From contig NZ_MUNQ01000009.1 in assembly GCF_002001165.1 (NCBI RefSeq), forward strand, positions 327,837 through 391,836: a stretch of DNA of 64,000 nucleotides. The letters are read 5' to 3'. The stretch is from Rhodanobacter sp. C05. GTDB lineage: Bacteria > Pseudomonadota > Gammaproteobacteria > Xanthomonadales > Rhodanobacteraceae. The notes beneath the pieces are model-generated. The model was not told the DNA's origin. It did not search any database and saw only the letters and a list, made by a program, of their open reading frames with translations. Each line of letters opens with the position of its first letter. The stretch's first letter is position 1. Positions 17,332 through 26,123 of the stretch are shown piece after piece. The translations under genes and the position numbers were made by a program.

Positions 17332-18198
17332 ATGTCGCCAAACCACGTCACCGAACTGGTCGATCTGCTGCAGCTCGAGCGACTGGAGGACAACCTGTTC
17401 CGTGGCCAGAGCCGCGACATCGGCACCCGCTTCGTGTTCGGGGGTCAGGTGCTCGGACAAGCCTTGGCGGCGGCGCAGCAAACCGTTGATCCGGAACGCG
17501 AAGCGCACTCGCTGCATGCGTATTTCCTGCGCGCCGGCGATATCGATGCACCGATCGTGTACAGCGTGGAGCGCGCCCGCGATGGTGGTACGTTTTCGTC
17601 GCGGCGGGTGCTGGCGATCCAGCACGGCCAGCCGATCCTGAATGGCTCGATCTCGTTCCAGGTCCCGGAAGCCGGCGTCGAGCACCAGACCTCGATGCCT
17701 GAGGTGCCGGCGCCGGAAGACATCGAGCCGCTGCATCCGCTGCCGCCGAACGAGCTGTCGCGGCTGCCGGTAAAGCTGCAGCGTTGGCTGGGCATCGACG
17801 GCCCGTTCGAGTTCCGCCAGGTATGGCCGCGCGACGAACGCCACCCAGCCAAACGACCGCCGATCCAGCACATCTGGTTCAGGCTCACCTCGCCGATCAG
17901 TGATTCGGCTATTCTGCATCGTGCGCTACTCGCCTATGCCTCGGACTTCCACCTGATCGGCACCGCCACCCTGCCGCATGGCATTTCCTACCTCACCCAC
18001 AACGTGCAGATGGCCAGCCTCGACCATGCACTGTGGTTCCACCGCCCGTTCCGCGTCGATGAATGGCTGTTGTATTCGTTTGACAGCCCCACCGCGCAAG
18101 GTGGTCGAGGCCTGGCGCGTGGGCAGATCTTCAGTCGCGACGGGCGTCTGGTGGCCTCCACCGCGCAGGAAGGGTTGATCCGCGTCCGCGGCGACTGA
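17332..18198 (+). CDS. tesB: Acyl-CoA thioesterase II
   Basis: The 288-residue protein has the double hot-dog fold of TesB: an N-terminal repeat with GTRFVFGGQVLGQALAAAQ and HSLHAYFLRAGDIDAPIVY, and a C-terminal repeat with LAYASDFHLIGTATLPHG and SLDHALWFHRPFRVDEWLLY. The Asp in YASDFHL and the following Thr/Gln residues form the catalytic network. It hydrolyses medium and long acyl-CoA to free acid and CoA in the cytosol. The length equals that of the E. coli enzyme. The start is the ATG at 17332, behind a TATAAT at 17297. Confidence 0.94.
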   Translation: MSPNHVTELVDLLQLERLEDNLFRGQSRDIGTRFVFGGQVLGQALAAAQQTVDPEREAHSLHAYFLRAGDIDAPIVYSVERARDGGTFSSRRVLAIQHGQPILNGSISFQVPEAGVEHQTSMPEVPAPEDIEPLHPLPPNELSRLPVKLQRWLGIDGPFEFRQVWPRDERHPAKRPPIQHIWFRLTSPISDSAILHRALLAYASDFHLIGTATLPHGISYLTHNVQMASLDHALWFHRPFRVDEWLLYSFDSPTAQGGRGLARGQIFSRDGRLVASTAQEGLIRVRGD

Positions 18199-18220
18199 GC
18201 CGATCGCGTAAACTGCGCAC

Positions 18221-18613
18221 ATGCGCCAGATCTATACCTCGCCCCGCCCGGAAAACATCGATCGTGTGGTTGCCCTGATGGCCGAACACGGCATCGAAGC
18301 CACCGTGGCCAACCGTTCCAACTACAAGCGCCAGAGCTACCAGCGGTTCAGTTACTCGCAGCAGCAGGACAGCCGTGACAGCTGGGCGCAGGTGTGGATC
18401 TCCCGCGCCGACGACTACACCAAGGCACGTGCGCTGCTGCGCGAGATCGGCATCGAGCCGGTGATCCGCCATGGTGACGAACTGGCCGCCGCGCGCAACC
18501 CGTCGCCAACCATGCAGCGCGAGCACACCGTGGCCCGCGTGCGGCGCATCGTGCTTCTGCTCGTGCTCGCTGCATTCGCGATGGTGGTGCTGCGCTACCT
18601 GCACATCGTCTAG
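18221..18613 (+). CDS. DUF2007-like small protein with C-terminal membrane anchor
   Basis: The 130-residue protein starts with a ferredoxin-like DUF2007 pattern (IYTSPRPENIDRVVALMAEHGIEA) and a Q/S-rich loop. One membrane helix sits near the C-terminus (about 108-126, VRRIVLLLVLAAFAMVV). Similar Xanthomonadales proteins have been annotated as pathogenicity-like, with no mechanism known to me. A TAAACT element at 18209-18214 ends 6 bases before the ATG, so the transcript may be leaderless. It sits between tesB and bpt on the same strand. Confidence 0.75.
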   Translation: MRQIYTSPRPENIDRVVALMAEHGIEATVANRSNYKRQSYQRFSYSQQQDSRDSWAQVWISRADDYTKARALLREIGIEPVIRHGDELAAARNPSPTMQREHTVARVRRIVLLLVLAAFAMVVLRYLHIV

Positions 18614-18665
18614 GTACCCGACGCGCCGATGGTGTCGTGCCCACAGGCAGGCATAGAATCAGGCC

Positions 18666-19373
18666 ATGCGCCGCACCGACCAAGTCCGCCTGTTCCAGAC
18701 GCTGCCCCATGCATGCGGCTACTACGCCGAGCGCACCGCACAGAACCTGGTGCTCGATCCAGCCGCCCCTCATCTTGACCGGCTGTACGGACCGGCGCTT
18801 GAGCGCGGCTTCCGTCGCGCCGGCGGCCACCTGTACTTCCCGCATTGCCCGCAATGCCATGCCTGCACGCCATGCCGCATCGACGTGGCGAACTTCAAGC
18901 CAGACCGTGCCCAGCGCCGCTGCCTGAAACGCAATATCGACCTCATCGTCAGCGAGTCGATCCCCGGCTACAACCGCGAACGGCACGGCCTTTACGAACG
19001 CTACCTGCAGAGCCGTCATGCCGGCGGCGGCATGGACGATGCGGAAGCCAGCGACTTCCGCCGCTTCCTCACTGCGCCATGGAGCCCCACGTTATTCATG
19101 GAACTGCGTCAGGGCGAACGCTTGCTGGCCGTGGCGGTCACCGACGTCTGCTTGAACGGCATTTCAGCCGTCTATACGTTCTACGATCCCAGCGAAACGG
19201 CGCGCAGCCTCGGCACCTACGCGATCCTGCAGCAGATCGAACTGGCCCGTCGCCGCGGCGCACCATGGCTGTATCTCGGCTTCTGGATCGACGGCCATCC
19301 GAAGATGGATTACAAGCGGCGCTTCAGACCGCTGCAGATCCGTACAGCCGATGGCTGGGTGGCGATGTCGTAG
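18666..19373 (+). CDS. bpt: Aspartate/glutamate leucyltransferase
   Basis: Bpt adds leucine from Leu-tRNA to proteins with N-terminal Asp or Glu, marking them for ClpAP. The 235-residue protein has the ATE N-terminal cysteines (C18 region CGYYAERTAQNLVLDP, and CPQCHACTPCRIDV at about 61-74). The C-terminal GNAT-like part has LAVAVTDVCLNGISAVYTFYDP and YLGFWIDGHPKMDYK. A TAGAAT (18654-18659) lies 6 bases before the ATG, and no RBS is visible, so a leaderless mRNA is possible. The ClpS/ClpA partners lie elsewhere. Confidence 0.92.
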   Translation: MRRTDQVRLFQTLPHACGYYAERTAQNLVLDPAAPHLDRLYGPALERGFRRAGGHLYFPHCPQCHACTPCRIDVANFKPDRAQRRCLKRNIDLIVSESIPGYNRERHGLYERYLQSRHAGGGMDDAEASDFRRFLTAPWSPTLFMELRQGERLLAVAVTDVCLNGISAVYTFYDPSETARSLGTYAILQQIELARRRGAPWLYLGFWIDGHPKMDYKRRFRPLQIRTADGWVAMS

Positions 19374-19419
19374 CCCGATTTGCCATGCCTTGCATCTGGC
19401 GCATGGCTTTAGACCCTTG

Positions 19420-20943
19420 TCAGTCAGCTGTAACCGTCACCTTGGCCACTGATGGATACGGAAACAGCTTCTCCAGCGGTATCGACAAGCCGTCGTCACC
19501 CACCACCCGGCAATGCCTGCGATTGAGCTGGCGCGGCTCACTGACGCCACAGCTGTGCGCGATGATGCCGACTTCCTTCATCACGTTCGTGGCGTAGTGG
19601 TAGACGCGCTCGCTCTTGTCCAGCACCACCAGGCCGCGCTGCAGCTTCGGATTCTGCGTGGTGATGCCGGTGGGACAGGTGTTGCGATTGCACTGCAATG
19701 ACTGGATGCAGCCCAACGCCAGCATGAAGCCGCGCGCGGAATTGACGAAGTCGGCGCCGATCGACAGCGCCCACGCCACGTCGTAGGCGGTGATGCACTT
19801 GCCCGAGCAGACCACCTTGATGCGCTCGCGCAGGCCCTTGACGATCAGCATGTCGAGCAGGGCAGGCAACGCCTCGTGCAGCGGCAGGCCGACGCCTTCC
19901 ATCAGCGTCTGTGGCGCTGCGCCGGTGCCGCCTTCGGAACCGTCGACGATGATGAAATCCGGCGCGCTCTCGATGCCGCGCCGATGGATCTCGTCACACA
20001 GTTCGCCGATCCATTCCACGCCACCGAGTACCGCCTTGAAGCCCACCGGCTTGCCGGTGAGCTCTCGGATGTGGCTGATGCTGTCCATCAGTTGCGTGAC
20101 GTTGCCGATGTCCAGATGGCGATTCGGGCTTTGCGAATCCTCACCCACCGGGATGCCGCGGATCGCGGCGATCTCGGCGGTGACCTTGGCGCCGGGCAGC
20201 AAGCCGCCCATGCCCGGCTTGGCGCCCTGCCCCAGTTTGATGCTGACCATCTTGACCTGCTTGTGCGCGCAGATCGCCAGCAGCTTGCCATCGTCAAGCT
20301 TGCCGTCCGGCGTGCGCACGCCGTACTTGGCGGTGCCGATCTCGAAGATGATGTCGCAGCCGCCTTCGAGGTGATACGGCGCCAGGCCGCCTTCGCCGGT
20401 ATCCATCCAGATCCCGGCCTTGGCCGCGCCACGCGACAGCGCACGTACCGCCGGCGCCGACAGCGCGCCGAAGCTCATCGCCGAGATGTTGAAGAACGGC
20501 GCATGGCTGTATGGCTCACGCGCATAAGGGCCGATCGTCACCGGTACCGGCTTGACGTGATCCACGCCGAGGTCCGGAAACGGCGCATTGACGAAGAACG
20601 GCACGCCCTCGCCACGCAGGTCGCGGCTGGAGCCGAACGCGTTGGTGTTGTCGACGTCCTTGGCCGCGCGGTAGACCCAGGTGCGCTGCGCGCGATTGAA
20701 CGGCATCTCCTCGCGGTCACTGGAGTACAGGTACTGGCGGAAGAATTCGCCCAGATGCAGGAACCAGTAGCGGAAATGTCCGATCACCGGAAAATTTCGC
20801 AGCACTGCGTTGCCGGTCTGGTTGCGGTCGACCACCCAGGTCACCAGCACCACGACCACCGCGAGTGCCAACAGCAGCAGCGCGAATGCCGTGCAGAGCT
20901 CCACCACGACGACCAGCCAGTGCGCGAATCCGCTCGATTCCAT
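19420..20943 (-). CDS. FMN-binding glutamate-synthase-like protein with N-terminal membrane helices
   Basis: The 507-residue protein contains the glutamate synthase central FMN domain at about 110-470. It includes the cluster cysteines in CIQSLQCNRNTCPTG and the FMN phosphate site in VDGSEGGTGAAP. It lacks the glutaminase and C-terminal structural domains of GltB. One or two hydrophobic helices (about 10-40) anchor the N-terminus in the membrane. Such stand-alone proteins are widespread and their reaction is unproven, so assimilation of ammonia should not be assumed. GGAG sits before the ATG at 20943. It is convergent with bpt and follows purT on the same strand. Confidence 0.88.
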   Translation of the reverse strand: MESSGFAHWLVVVVELCTAFALLLLALAVVVVLVTWVVDRNQTGNAVLRNFPVIGHFRYWFLHLGEFFRQYLYSSDREEMPFNRAQRTWVYRAAKDVDNTNAFGSSRDLRGEGVPFFVNAPFPDLGVDHVKPVPVTIGPYAREPYSHAPFFNISAMSFGALSAPAVRALSRGAAKAGIWMDTGEGGLAPYHLEGGCDIIFEIGTAKYGVRTPDGKLDDGKLLAICAHKQVKMVSIKLGQGAKPGMGGLLPGAKVTAEIAAIRGIPVGEDSQSPNRHLDIGNVTQLMDSISHIRELTGKPVGFKAVLGGVEWIGELCDEIHRRGIESAPDFIIVDGSEGGTGAAPQTLMEGVGLPLHEALPALLDMLIVKGLRERIKVVCSGKCITAYDVAWALSIGADFVNSARGFMLALGCIQSLQCNRNTCPTGITTQNPKLQRGLVVLDKSERVYHYATNVMKEVGIIAHSCGVSEPRQLNRRHCRVVGDDGLSIPLEKLFPYPSVAKVTVTAD

Positions 20944-21000
20944 GCTTGTTCTCCTCTCAATCAGCTGCCGTATCGATCAAGCCTAGCGCATCACCCACGC

Positions 21001-22182
21001 TTACAACTCGATGCGCAAATGCCCCGCCGCGCGTACCGCCTTGCCTACTGCCGCTTCCAGTGATTCGGCACGCGCCAGTGTCACCGCCATGCGCCGACGA
21101 CCACTGACGGTCGGCTTGCCGAAGATGCGCAACTGCGTATCCGGCTCGGCCAGCGCCTCGGCCACGCCGTGGTAACGCGGCGCCGCGCCGTCGCCCTTGA
21201 CCAGCACCGCACACGAGGCTGACGGCCCGTATTGGCGGATCACCGGAATCGGCAGACCGAGGATCGCCCGCGCATGTAGCGCGAACTCGGAGAACTCCTG
21301 CGAGATCAGCGTGACCAGGCCGGTGTCGTGCGGGCGCGGACTGACCTCGGAGAAAATCACCGCGTCACCCTTGACGAAGAACTCCACGCCGAACACGCCC
21401 CAGCCGCCCAGCGCCCCGGTCACTGCCGCAGCCTGTCGCTGCGCTTCGGCCAGCGCAACTTCACTCATCGGCTGCGGCTGCCACGACTCGCGATAATCGC
21501 CGTCCTCCTGGCGATGACCAATCGGCGCGCAGAAGCTGATGCCATTGGTATGCCGCACGGTGAGCATGGTGATCTCGTAATCGAAATCGACGAAGCCCTC
21601 GACGATCACGCGTCCCTTGCCGGCACGGCCACCGGACTGTGCGTAGTCCCACGCGTGCTGCAATTCTTCTGCGTCGCACACCACGCTCTGACCCTTGCCG
21701 GATGAACTCATCACCGGCTTGATCACGAACGGATAACCGATCGCGGCAACCGCCTCGCGATACTGTGCTTCGTCATCGCAGAAACGGTACCGCGAGGTCG
21801 GCAGCTTCAGTTCCTCCGCGGCCAGCCGGCGGATGCCTTCGCGATCCATGGTCAGCCACGCCGCGCGGGCCGTCGGAATCACCCGCTGACCTTCCTTCTC
21901 CAGTTCGATCAGGGTCGGCGTGTGGATCGCCTCGATCTCCGGCACCACCAGATCGGGCTTTTCCAGTTCGATCAACGCACGCAGCGCCTTGCCGTCGAGC
22001 ATGTCGATCACGTGGCTGCGATGGGCAATCTGCATCGCCGGCGCATTGGCGTAGCGATCCACCGCGATCACCTCGACCGCGTAGCGCTGCAACTCGATCG
22101 CAACTTCCTTGCCCAACTCGCCTGCGCCGAGCAACAGGACACGCAAGGCATGATCGGAATGCGGCGTACCAAACGGCTTCAT
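21001..22182 (-). CDS. purT: Formate-dependent GAR transformylase 2
   Basis: PurT makes formyl-glycinamide ribonucleotide from GAR, formate and ATP, a folate-free alternative to PurN in purine synthesis. The 393-residue ATP-grasp protein has the N-terminal [21 protein letters not shown]-binding [14 protein letters not shown], and the metal-binding [19 protein letters not shown] lies 7 bases before the ATG at 22182. The next minus-strand gene begins 57 bases after its stop. No PurR-type operator was recognised. Confidence 0.95.
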   Translation of the reverse strand: MKPFGTPHSDHALRVLLLGAGELGKEVAIELQRYAVEVIAVDRYANAPAMQIAHRSHVIDMLDGKALRALIELEKPDLVVPEIEAIHTPTLIELEKEGQRVIPTARAAWLTMDREGIRRLAAEELKLPTSRYRFCDDEAQYREAVAAIGYPFVIKPVMSSSGKGQSVVCDAEELQHAWDYAQSGGRAGKGRVIVEGFVDFDYEITMLTVRHTNGISFCAPIGHRQEDGDYRESWQPQPMSEVALAEAQRQAAAVTGALGGWGVFGVEFFVKGDAVIFSEVSPRPHDTGLVTLISQEFSEFALHARAILGLPIPVIRQYGPSASCAVLVKGDGAAPRYHGVAEALAEPDTQLRIFGKPTVSGRRRMAVTLARAESLEAAVGKAVRAAGHLRIEL

Positions 22183-22291
22183 CGGGTTCTCCGGAGCGGG
22201 CAAAGCGGCATTGTATGCGGCCGAGAGAGCAATCTGAGCGCCCGGTCCGGGTTCAAGGCCAGTTCGGAAGCCGGCAGCAGATCGGCACTTG

Positions 22292-22313
22292 TATTTGATA
22301 TCTATTTGATATC
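22292..22313. repeat. Perfect tandem 11-bp repeat, possible operator of the SPFH operon
   Basis: TATTTGATATC occurs twice head to tail (22292-22302, 22303-22313), 30 bases before the SPFH start. Each copy contains the palindrome GATATC. Eleven-base spacing puts both copies on one face of the helix, as expected for tandem ribbon-helix-helix dimers. An Arc-like protein is encoded 1 kb downstream in the same unit. The AT-rich stretch could also supply the promoter. Function is inferred. Confidence 0.5.
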
Positions 22314-22342
22314 TACTTTGTGCATCTCAGGGAGACAACACC

Positions 22343-23212
22343 ATGAACGAACGCAATGGCTTTTCCATCGCCGGCATCCCTTTCATCGGGTTTTGCATCG
22401 TGCTGGCCGGCGTCTGCGCAGCACTGATTTTTACCGCCGATCCGGCACAGCCGGCGCTGCATATCTTTGCCGGTACCGCCTTGGGCGTGCTCGAAGTGTT
22501 CCTGCTGAAAGGCTTCTTCCAGGTCGCGCCGAATGAAGGCCAGGTACTGCAGCTGTTCGGCAAGTACGCAGGCACTGTGCGTGATGCCGGCTTGCGCTGG
22601 ACCAATCCGTTCTACGCCAGGCAGCGCCTGTCGCTGCGCGTGCGCAACTTCGAGAGCAGCAAGCTGAAGGTCAACGACAGCGACGGCAACCCGATCGAGA
22701 TCGCCGCGGTGGTGGTATGGCAGGTGGTGGATACCGCCGAGGCGGTGTTCTGTGTCGACGACTACGAGAACTATGTGCACATCCAGAGCGAATCGGCACT
22801 GCGGCAGATGGCGCAGAGCTATCCGTACGACTCGCACGACGACAACATACCGTCGCTGCGCAGCCACGGCGACGTGATCAACACGCATTTGCGCGACGAG
22901 ATTCAGACCCGTCTCGGCAAGGCTGGTGTGCAGGTCGTCGAAGCGCGCATCAGTCACCTCGCCTATGCCCAGGAAATCGCCCAGGCGATGCTGCAGCGGC
23001 AACAGGCCGGCGCCATCATCGCGGCGCGCACGAAGATCGTCGAAGGTGCCGTCAGCATGGTCGAAATGGCGCTCGACCAACTCAGCAAGCGTGGCGTGGT
23101 ACAGCTCGACGAAGAGCGCAAGGCAGCCATGGTCAGCAACCTGCTGGTGGTACTGTGCGGCGAGCGCGGTACCCAGCCAGTGGTGAACACCGGTACCTTG
23201 TACAGCGGCTGA
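22343..23212 (+). CDS. SPFH/Band 7 (stomatin-like) membrane protein
   Basis: The 289-residue protein has two hydrophobic segments near residues 10-30 and 38-55. An SPFH domain follows from about 60 to 210 ([30 protein letters not shown] and [23 protein letters not shown]), with a helical C-terminal part. SPFH proteins form large rings or scaffolds in the inner membrane and often protect or organise proteases and other membrane proteins. No NfeD partner is next to it. A small RHH protein follows, in an arrangement I have seen in other proteobacteria. GGGAG precedes the ATG. Confidence 0.88.
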   Translation: MNERNGFSIAGIPFIGFCIVLAGVCAALIFTADPAQPALHIFAGTALGVLEVFLLKGFFQVAPNEGQVLQLFGKYAGTVRDAGLRWTNPFYARQRLSLRVRNFESSKLKVNDSDGNPIEIAAVVVWQVVDTAEAVFCVDDYENYVHIQSESALRQMAQSYPYDSHDDNIPSLRSHGDVINTHLRDEIQTRLGKAGVQVVEARISHLAYAQEIAQAMLQRQQAGAIIAARTKIVEGAVSMVEMALDQLSKRGVVQLDEERKAAMVSNLLVVLCGERGTQPVVNTGTLYSG

Positions 23213-23222
23213 GGAGCACACC

Positions 23223-23279
23223 ATGGGCGCCGCTCTCATCATCATCGCCAGCGCCGCCCGGCACCACAGGCAGCACTGA
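23223..23279 (+). CDS. Possible 18-residue hydrophobic microprotein
   Basis: An ATG at 23223, with GGAG 6 bases upstream, opens a 19-codon frame ([18 protein letters not shown]) that ends 6 bases before the next gene. The hydrophobic core and basic His-rich end could be a membrane microprotein. It could also be a chance frame that keeps ribosomes moving between the flanking genes. No family is recognisable at this length. Confidence 0.3.
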   Translation: MGAALIIIASAARHHRQH

Positions 23280-23285
23280 GCACGC

Positions 23286-23477
23286 ATGGCCGCCGAGAAA
23301 AAAGCCTATCCACTGCGCATCAGTGCTGCCGTGCTCGATGCGATGCAGCGCTGGTCCGATGACGAGCTGCGCAGTGTCAACGCGCAGATCGAATACGTGC
23401 TGCGCGAGGCACTGCGCAAGAATGGCCGATTGAAACCCGAAAAGGCCGCGCCGCCGGCCGATGACGACAACCACTGA
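23286..23477 (+). CDS. Arc-like ribbon-helix-helix DNA-binding protein
   Basis: The 63-residue protein has the RHH order strand-helix-helix: the DNA-contacting strand in AYPLRIS (7-13), helix 1 in [14 protein letters not shown] and helix 2 in [19 protein letters not shown]. It matches Arc-family domain proteins that dimerise and read operators with paired beta strands. No toxin gene is next to it, so an antitoxin role is unlikely. Its place after the SPFH gene, and the tandem 11-bp repeat in front of that gene, suggest it regulates this cluster. Confidence 0.8.
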   Translation: MAAEKKAYPLRISAAVLDAMQRWSDDELRSVNAQIEYVLREALRKNGRLKPEKAAPPADDDNH

Positions 23478-23497
23478 TGGTATCCAGGGAGCACCCG

Positions 23498-23692
23498 ATG
23501 ACTGCGACATGGGAATACAAGGTTGTGACGCTGAAGCACGGTGGTGGTGGTCTCAAGCTCACCCTGACGCCAACGGACGACGAAGCCATCAGCGCGCTCA
23601 ACCGTGAGGGTGCGCTTGGATGGGAGCTGGTCAACGCCGTCTGCGCCGGCCCGGCACAGCCGACCGTGCTGTACTTCAAGCGACCGCGCTGA
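23498..23692 (+). CDS. DUF4177 small protein
   Basis: The 64-residue protein has the DUF4177 pattern: WEYKVVTL at the start, ALNREGALGWELVNAVC in the middle and a C-terminal strand TVLYFKRP. This is a short beta-alpha-beta fold of unknown function that often travels with transcription or membrane-stress genes. GGGAG 7 bases upstream supports the ATG at 23498. It belongs to the same close-spaced run as the SPFH and RHH genes. Confidence 0.75.
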   Translation: MTATWEYKVVTLKHGGGGLKLTLTPTDDEAISALNREGALGWELVNAVCAGPAQPTVLYFKRPR

Positions 23693-23717
23693 GCGACCAC
23701 CCACAGGAGGAATTTCC

Positions 23718-24095
23718 ATGATGAAACTTGCATACGCCATCTGCATCGCGCTTGGCCTTGGTGTCGGCGTGACGCACGCTGCCGGCACCGACTGCCAAGT
23801 TACCTCCAGCAAGATGCTCGACCATCTGGATCAGGGCGACTATGCCGGTGCCACGGCTGATTTCGATGGCACCGTGAAAGCAGCCCTCACCGCCGACAAA
23901 TTGGCCAAGGTCTGGCAAGCGGTGACGCAACAGTTTGGCGCACGCGGCAAGCGCGAACCGGCGCGTGTCAGCGCAGCGAGTGCCCATGTCGTGGTGGTCA
24001 CTCCCCTGCATTACGGCCAGAGCGTGATCGATGCGCAGGTAGCGTGTGATGCCGATGGCAAGATTGGCGGTTTCTACATCAAGCCGCATCAATGA
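23718..24095 (+). CDS. Secreted DUF3887-like protein
   Basis: The product has 125 residues. A signal peptide (about 1-21, ending THAA) is followed by a cone-shaped DUF3887/NTF2-like domain with DHLDQGDYAGATADFDGTVKAAL and KLAKVWQAVTQQFG. In other bacteria this domain precedes hydrolases or stands alone in the periplasm. Its function is unknown. A full AGGAGG lies 7 bases before the ATG at 23718, which makes the start firm. It is the last gene of the SPFH cluster. Confidence 0.78.
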   Translation: MMKLAYAICIALGLGVGVTHAAGTDCQVTSSKMLDHLDQGDYAGATADFDGTVKAALTADKLAKVWQAVTQQFGARGKREPARVSAASAHVVVVTPLHYGQSVIDAQVACDADGKIGGFYIKPHQ

Positions 24096-24105
24096 TCGCG
24101 ATGTC

Positions 24106-24468
24106 TCAGGGAACGTTGGCGGCGACGGTCTGCAGCTGCGGCAACTTGAGCTCATTCCGCGTGCCGTCATCGTCGATCACGAACAGGCGGCCATCGCGCT
24201 GCGCCAGTACGGCGACATCGCCCACCGCACTGGGGCCAAGTCGTTGCAGCGGTCGCCCATCGGTGGCGTCGTAGAAGGTCAGCTGATTGGCTTGATCATC
24301 GGCGACCAACAGCCAGTCGTGACTGGCGTCATGCCAGCGCATCAATGAACCGGAACCCGCTGACGGACGCACCAGACCGAAGCCGTTCAGCACGATCGCC
24401 AGCAGCCCCGCCAGCATGCCGGCAGCGGGCAACCATGGATGGATGCGCAGGATCGTGGCGAGGTTCAT
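24106..24468 (-). CDS. Hypothetical membrane-anchored protein
   Basis: About 120 residues. One hydrophobic helix (about 14-32) is followed by a small domain with short repeats reminiscent of one beta-propeller blade pair (WLLVADDQANQLTFYDATDGRPLQRLG, then VLAQRDGRLFVIDDDGT). I do not recognise the family. The start at 24468 is a guess, and an ATG at 24492 is also in frame. It is followed by the convergent end of the DUF3887 gene and preceded by the DUF423 gene on the same strand. Confidence 0.5.
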   Translation of the reverse strand: MNLATILRIHPWLPAAGMLAGLLAIVLNGFGLVRPSAGSGSLMRWHDASHDWLLVADDQANQLTFYDATDGRPLQRLGPSAVGDVAVLAQRDGRLFVIDDDGTRNELKLPQLQTVAANVP

Positions 24469-24519
24469 GCCTGCATGCTCGCGCGGCGGCATGACAGGCG
24501 AATGACGAAGGTGCCGGCT

Positions 24520-24900
24520 TCAATCCCCGCTCGTACGCAGTGACAGACCCAATGCGATCCAGCCGCTGATGAAGGCCATGCCGCCGAACGGGGTGATGAT
24601 GCCGGTCCAGCGCGGCGCCCCGAGCGCCAGCGCATACAGGCTGCCGCTGAACAATACGATACCGAGCGCGAAGGCAGCCGCCGCGACACGTCCACTGCGG
24701 CCACGACCCAGTCCCACCGCGAGTGCCAACGCCAGGGCATGCCAGACGTGATAGTCAACCGCGGTATGCCACAACTCACTGTGCGGCGCATCGAGTACGT
24801 CGCGCAAGGCATGCGCGCCGAACGCACCCAGCAGCACCGCGCTGGCTCCGGCTGCACCGATCAACAGGCCGGCGCGGGTACTGACAGGATGTCGCAGCAT
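24520..24900 (-). CDS. DUF423 membrane protein (YgdD family)
   Basis: The 126-residue protein has four hydrophobic segments. The DUF423 marks are LLGAFGAHALRDVLD near the N-terminus, WHTAVDYHVWHALAL in the middle, and LFSGSLYALALGAPRW with ITPFGGMAFISGWIAL at the end. It is an inner-membrane protein of unknown function. It is divergent from the Sco1 gene across a gap of 79 bases. Confidence 0.88.
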   Translation of the reverse strand: MLRHPVSTRAGLLIGAAGASAVLLGAFGAHALRDVLDAPHSELWHTAVDYHVWHALALALAVGLGRGRSGRVAAAAFALGIVLFSGSLYALALGAPRWTGIITPFGGMAFISGWIALGLSLRTSGD

Positions 24901-24979
24901 GCGTGAATTCTCCGGCAGTCAGACCCCGTGTTGCAGCCGCTGTCGTATGCTTGATCGGTTGAAGACTCCGGATTCTCGC

Positions 24980-25594
24980 ATGAAGCCCCGCCATCTACCG
25001 CGTGCCGCCCTGCTCTTGCTGCTTGTCGTCAGCCTGCTGTTGGGCGGCTGCCAGCGCAGCGAGCCGCTGCCGCTGCGGCTGACCAATGTCAGTGGCCACA
25101 TGCCGGATCTCGACTTCAAGCTCATCGACGATCACGGCAAGACGGTTACCGGTGCCGACTATCGCGGCAAGGTGGTGGTGCTGTATTTCGGCTACACGCA
25201 TTGCCCGGATGTCTGCCCACTGACTCTCGCACATCTGCATGTGGTGATGCAGCGGCTGGGGGCGCTGGCCGATGGTGCGCTCATCCTGTTCGTCAGTGTC
25301 GACCCGACCCGCGATACGCCGGATGTGATGCATACCTACGTCAATGCGTTCGACCCGCACGCGGTTGGACTTACCGGCGACCCGCGCATGGTCGAGTCGC
25401 TGGTCAAGCGTTACCGTTCGTCATTCACTCGCGAACCGGCCAGCATCGACGGCAACTACGAAGTCAGCCACGGCTCGGCGATCTATCTGTTTGACCGTGA
25501 CGGCCACGCACGTGCGCTGGCCACACCGGCTGCCTCCCAGGATGACATCGTTCACGACCTGCATCTGCTGCTCGACAACGGAGCCGCGCCATGA
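24980..25594 (+). CDS. Sco1/SenC copper chaperone lipoprotein
   Basis: Sco proteins deliver copper or reduce cysteines at the CuA site of cytochrome oxidase. The 204-residue protein has a lipobox ending at C24 (LLGGC) and a thioredoxin fold with the copper-binding C75PDVC79. The distal His lies in NYEVSHGSAIYLFD. It is anchored in the membrane and faces the periplasm. Its last codons overlap the start of the PCu(A)C gene (ATGA). A TATGCT at 24946-24951 may be its -10 element. Confidence 0.92.
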   Translation: MKPRHLPRAALLLLLVVSLLLGGCQRSEPLPLRLTNVSGHMPDLDFKLIDDHGKTVTGADYRGKVVVLYFGYTHCPDVCPLTLAHLHVVMQRLGALADGALILFVSVDPTRDTPDVMHTYVNAFDPHAVGLTGDPRMVESLVKRYRSSFTREPASIDGNYEVSHGSAIYLFDRDGHARALATPAASQDDIVHDLHLLLDNGAAP

Positions 25595-26109
25595 AACCAC
25601 GCAGCTTGTCGTTCCTGCTCGCCGGCCTGCTGCTTGCTGGCGGGGTACATGCCAGCGCGGCCGAACACGTTCATGCCAGCCACGCCTGGATCCGTGTACT
25701 GCCGGGCAACCTGCCGGCCGGCGCCTATGTCACTCTCTCCAACGATGGCGGCAAAGCAGTCGCGCTGAGCGGGGCGGACAGCGCGACGTACGGTGACGTG
25801 ATGCTGCATCAGAGTTCCAGCGAAGGCGGCATGAGCCGCATGATGATGGTCGATTCGCTGAGCGTTCCTGCCCATGGCTCGGCTGTGCTGGCGCCCGCCG
25901 GTTATCACTTGATGCTGATGAAGCCGACGCGGCCGGTGAAGCCCGGCGACTTGGTCAGGTTGATCCTCAAATTCACCGATGGCAGCACCCTGCCCACCGA
26001 TTTCCTCGCACGCCCGGCCAATGCTGTGGATGCGGGTGAGGATCAGGCCGTGCCAGCCACGGACATGAAATCGATGGATCACGCTGCGATGCCGCAGGTG
26101 GGCCACTGA
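25591..26109 (+). CDS. Periplasmic copper chaperone PCu(A)C
   Basis: The 172-residue protein has a signal peptide (1-24, ending ASAA). It carries the copper-binding set H73, M81/M84, H106 and M108 in the order HxnMx21HxM that defines PCu(A)C. It passes Cu(I) to cytochrome c oxidase, usually with Sco1. A His/Met-containing tail (HAAMPQVGH) may add a weak copper site. It is translationally coupled to the Sco1 gene and convergent with ctaG. Confidence 0.92.
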   Translation: MKPRSLSFLLAGLLLAGGVHASAAEHVHASHAWIRVLPGNLPAGAYVTLSNDGGKAVALSGADSATYGDVMLHQSSSEGGMSRMMMVDSLSVPAHGSAVLAPAGYHLMLMKPTRPVKPGDLVRLILKFTDGSTLPTDFLARPANAVDAGEDQAVPATDMKSMDHAAMPQVGH

Positions 26110-26123
26110 GCCAACGTCACTGA

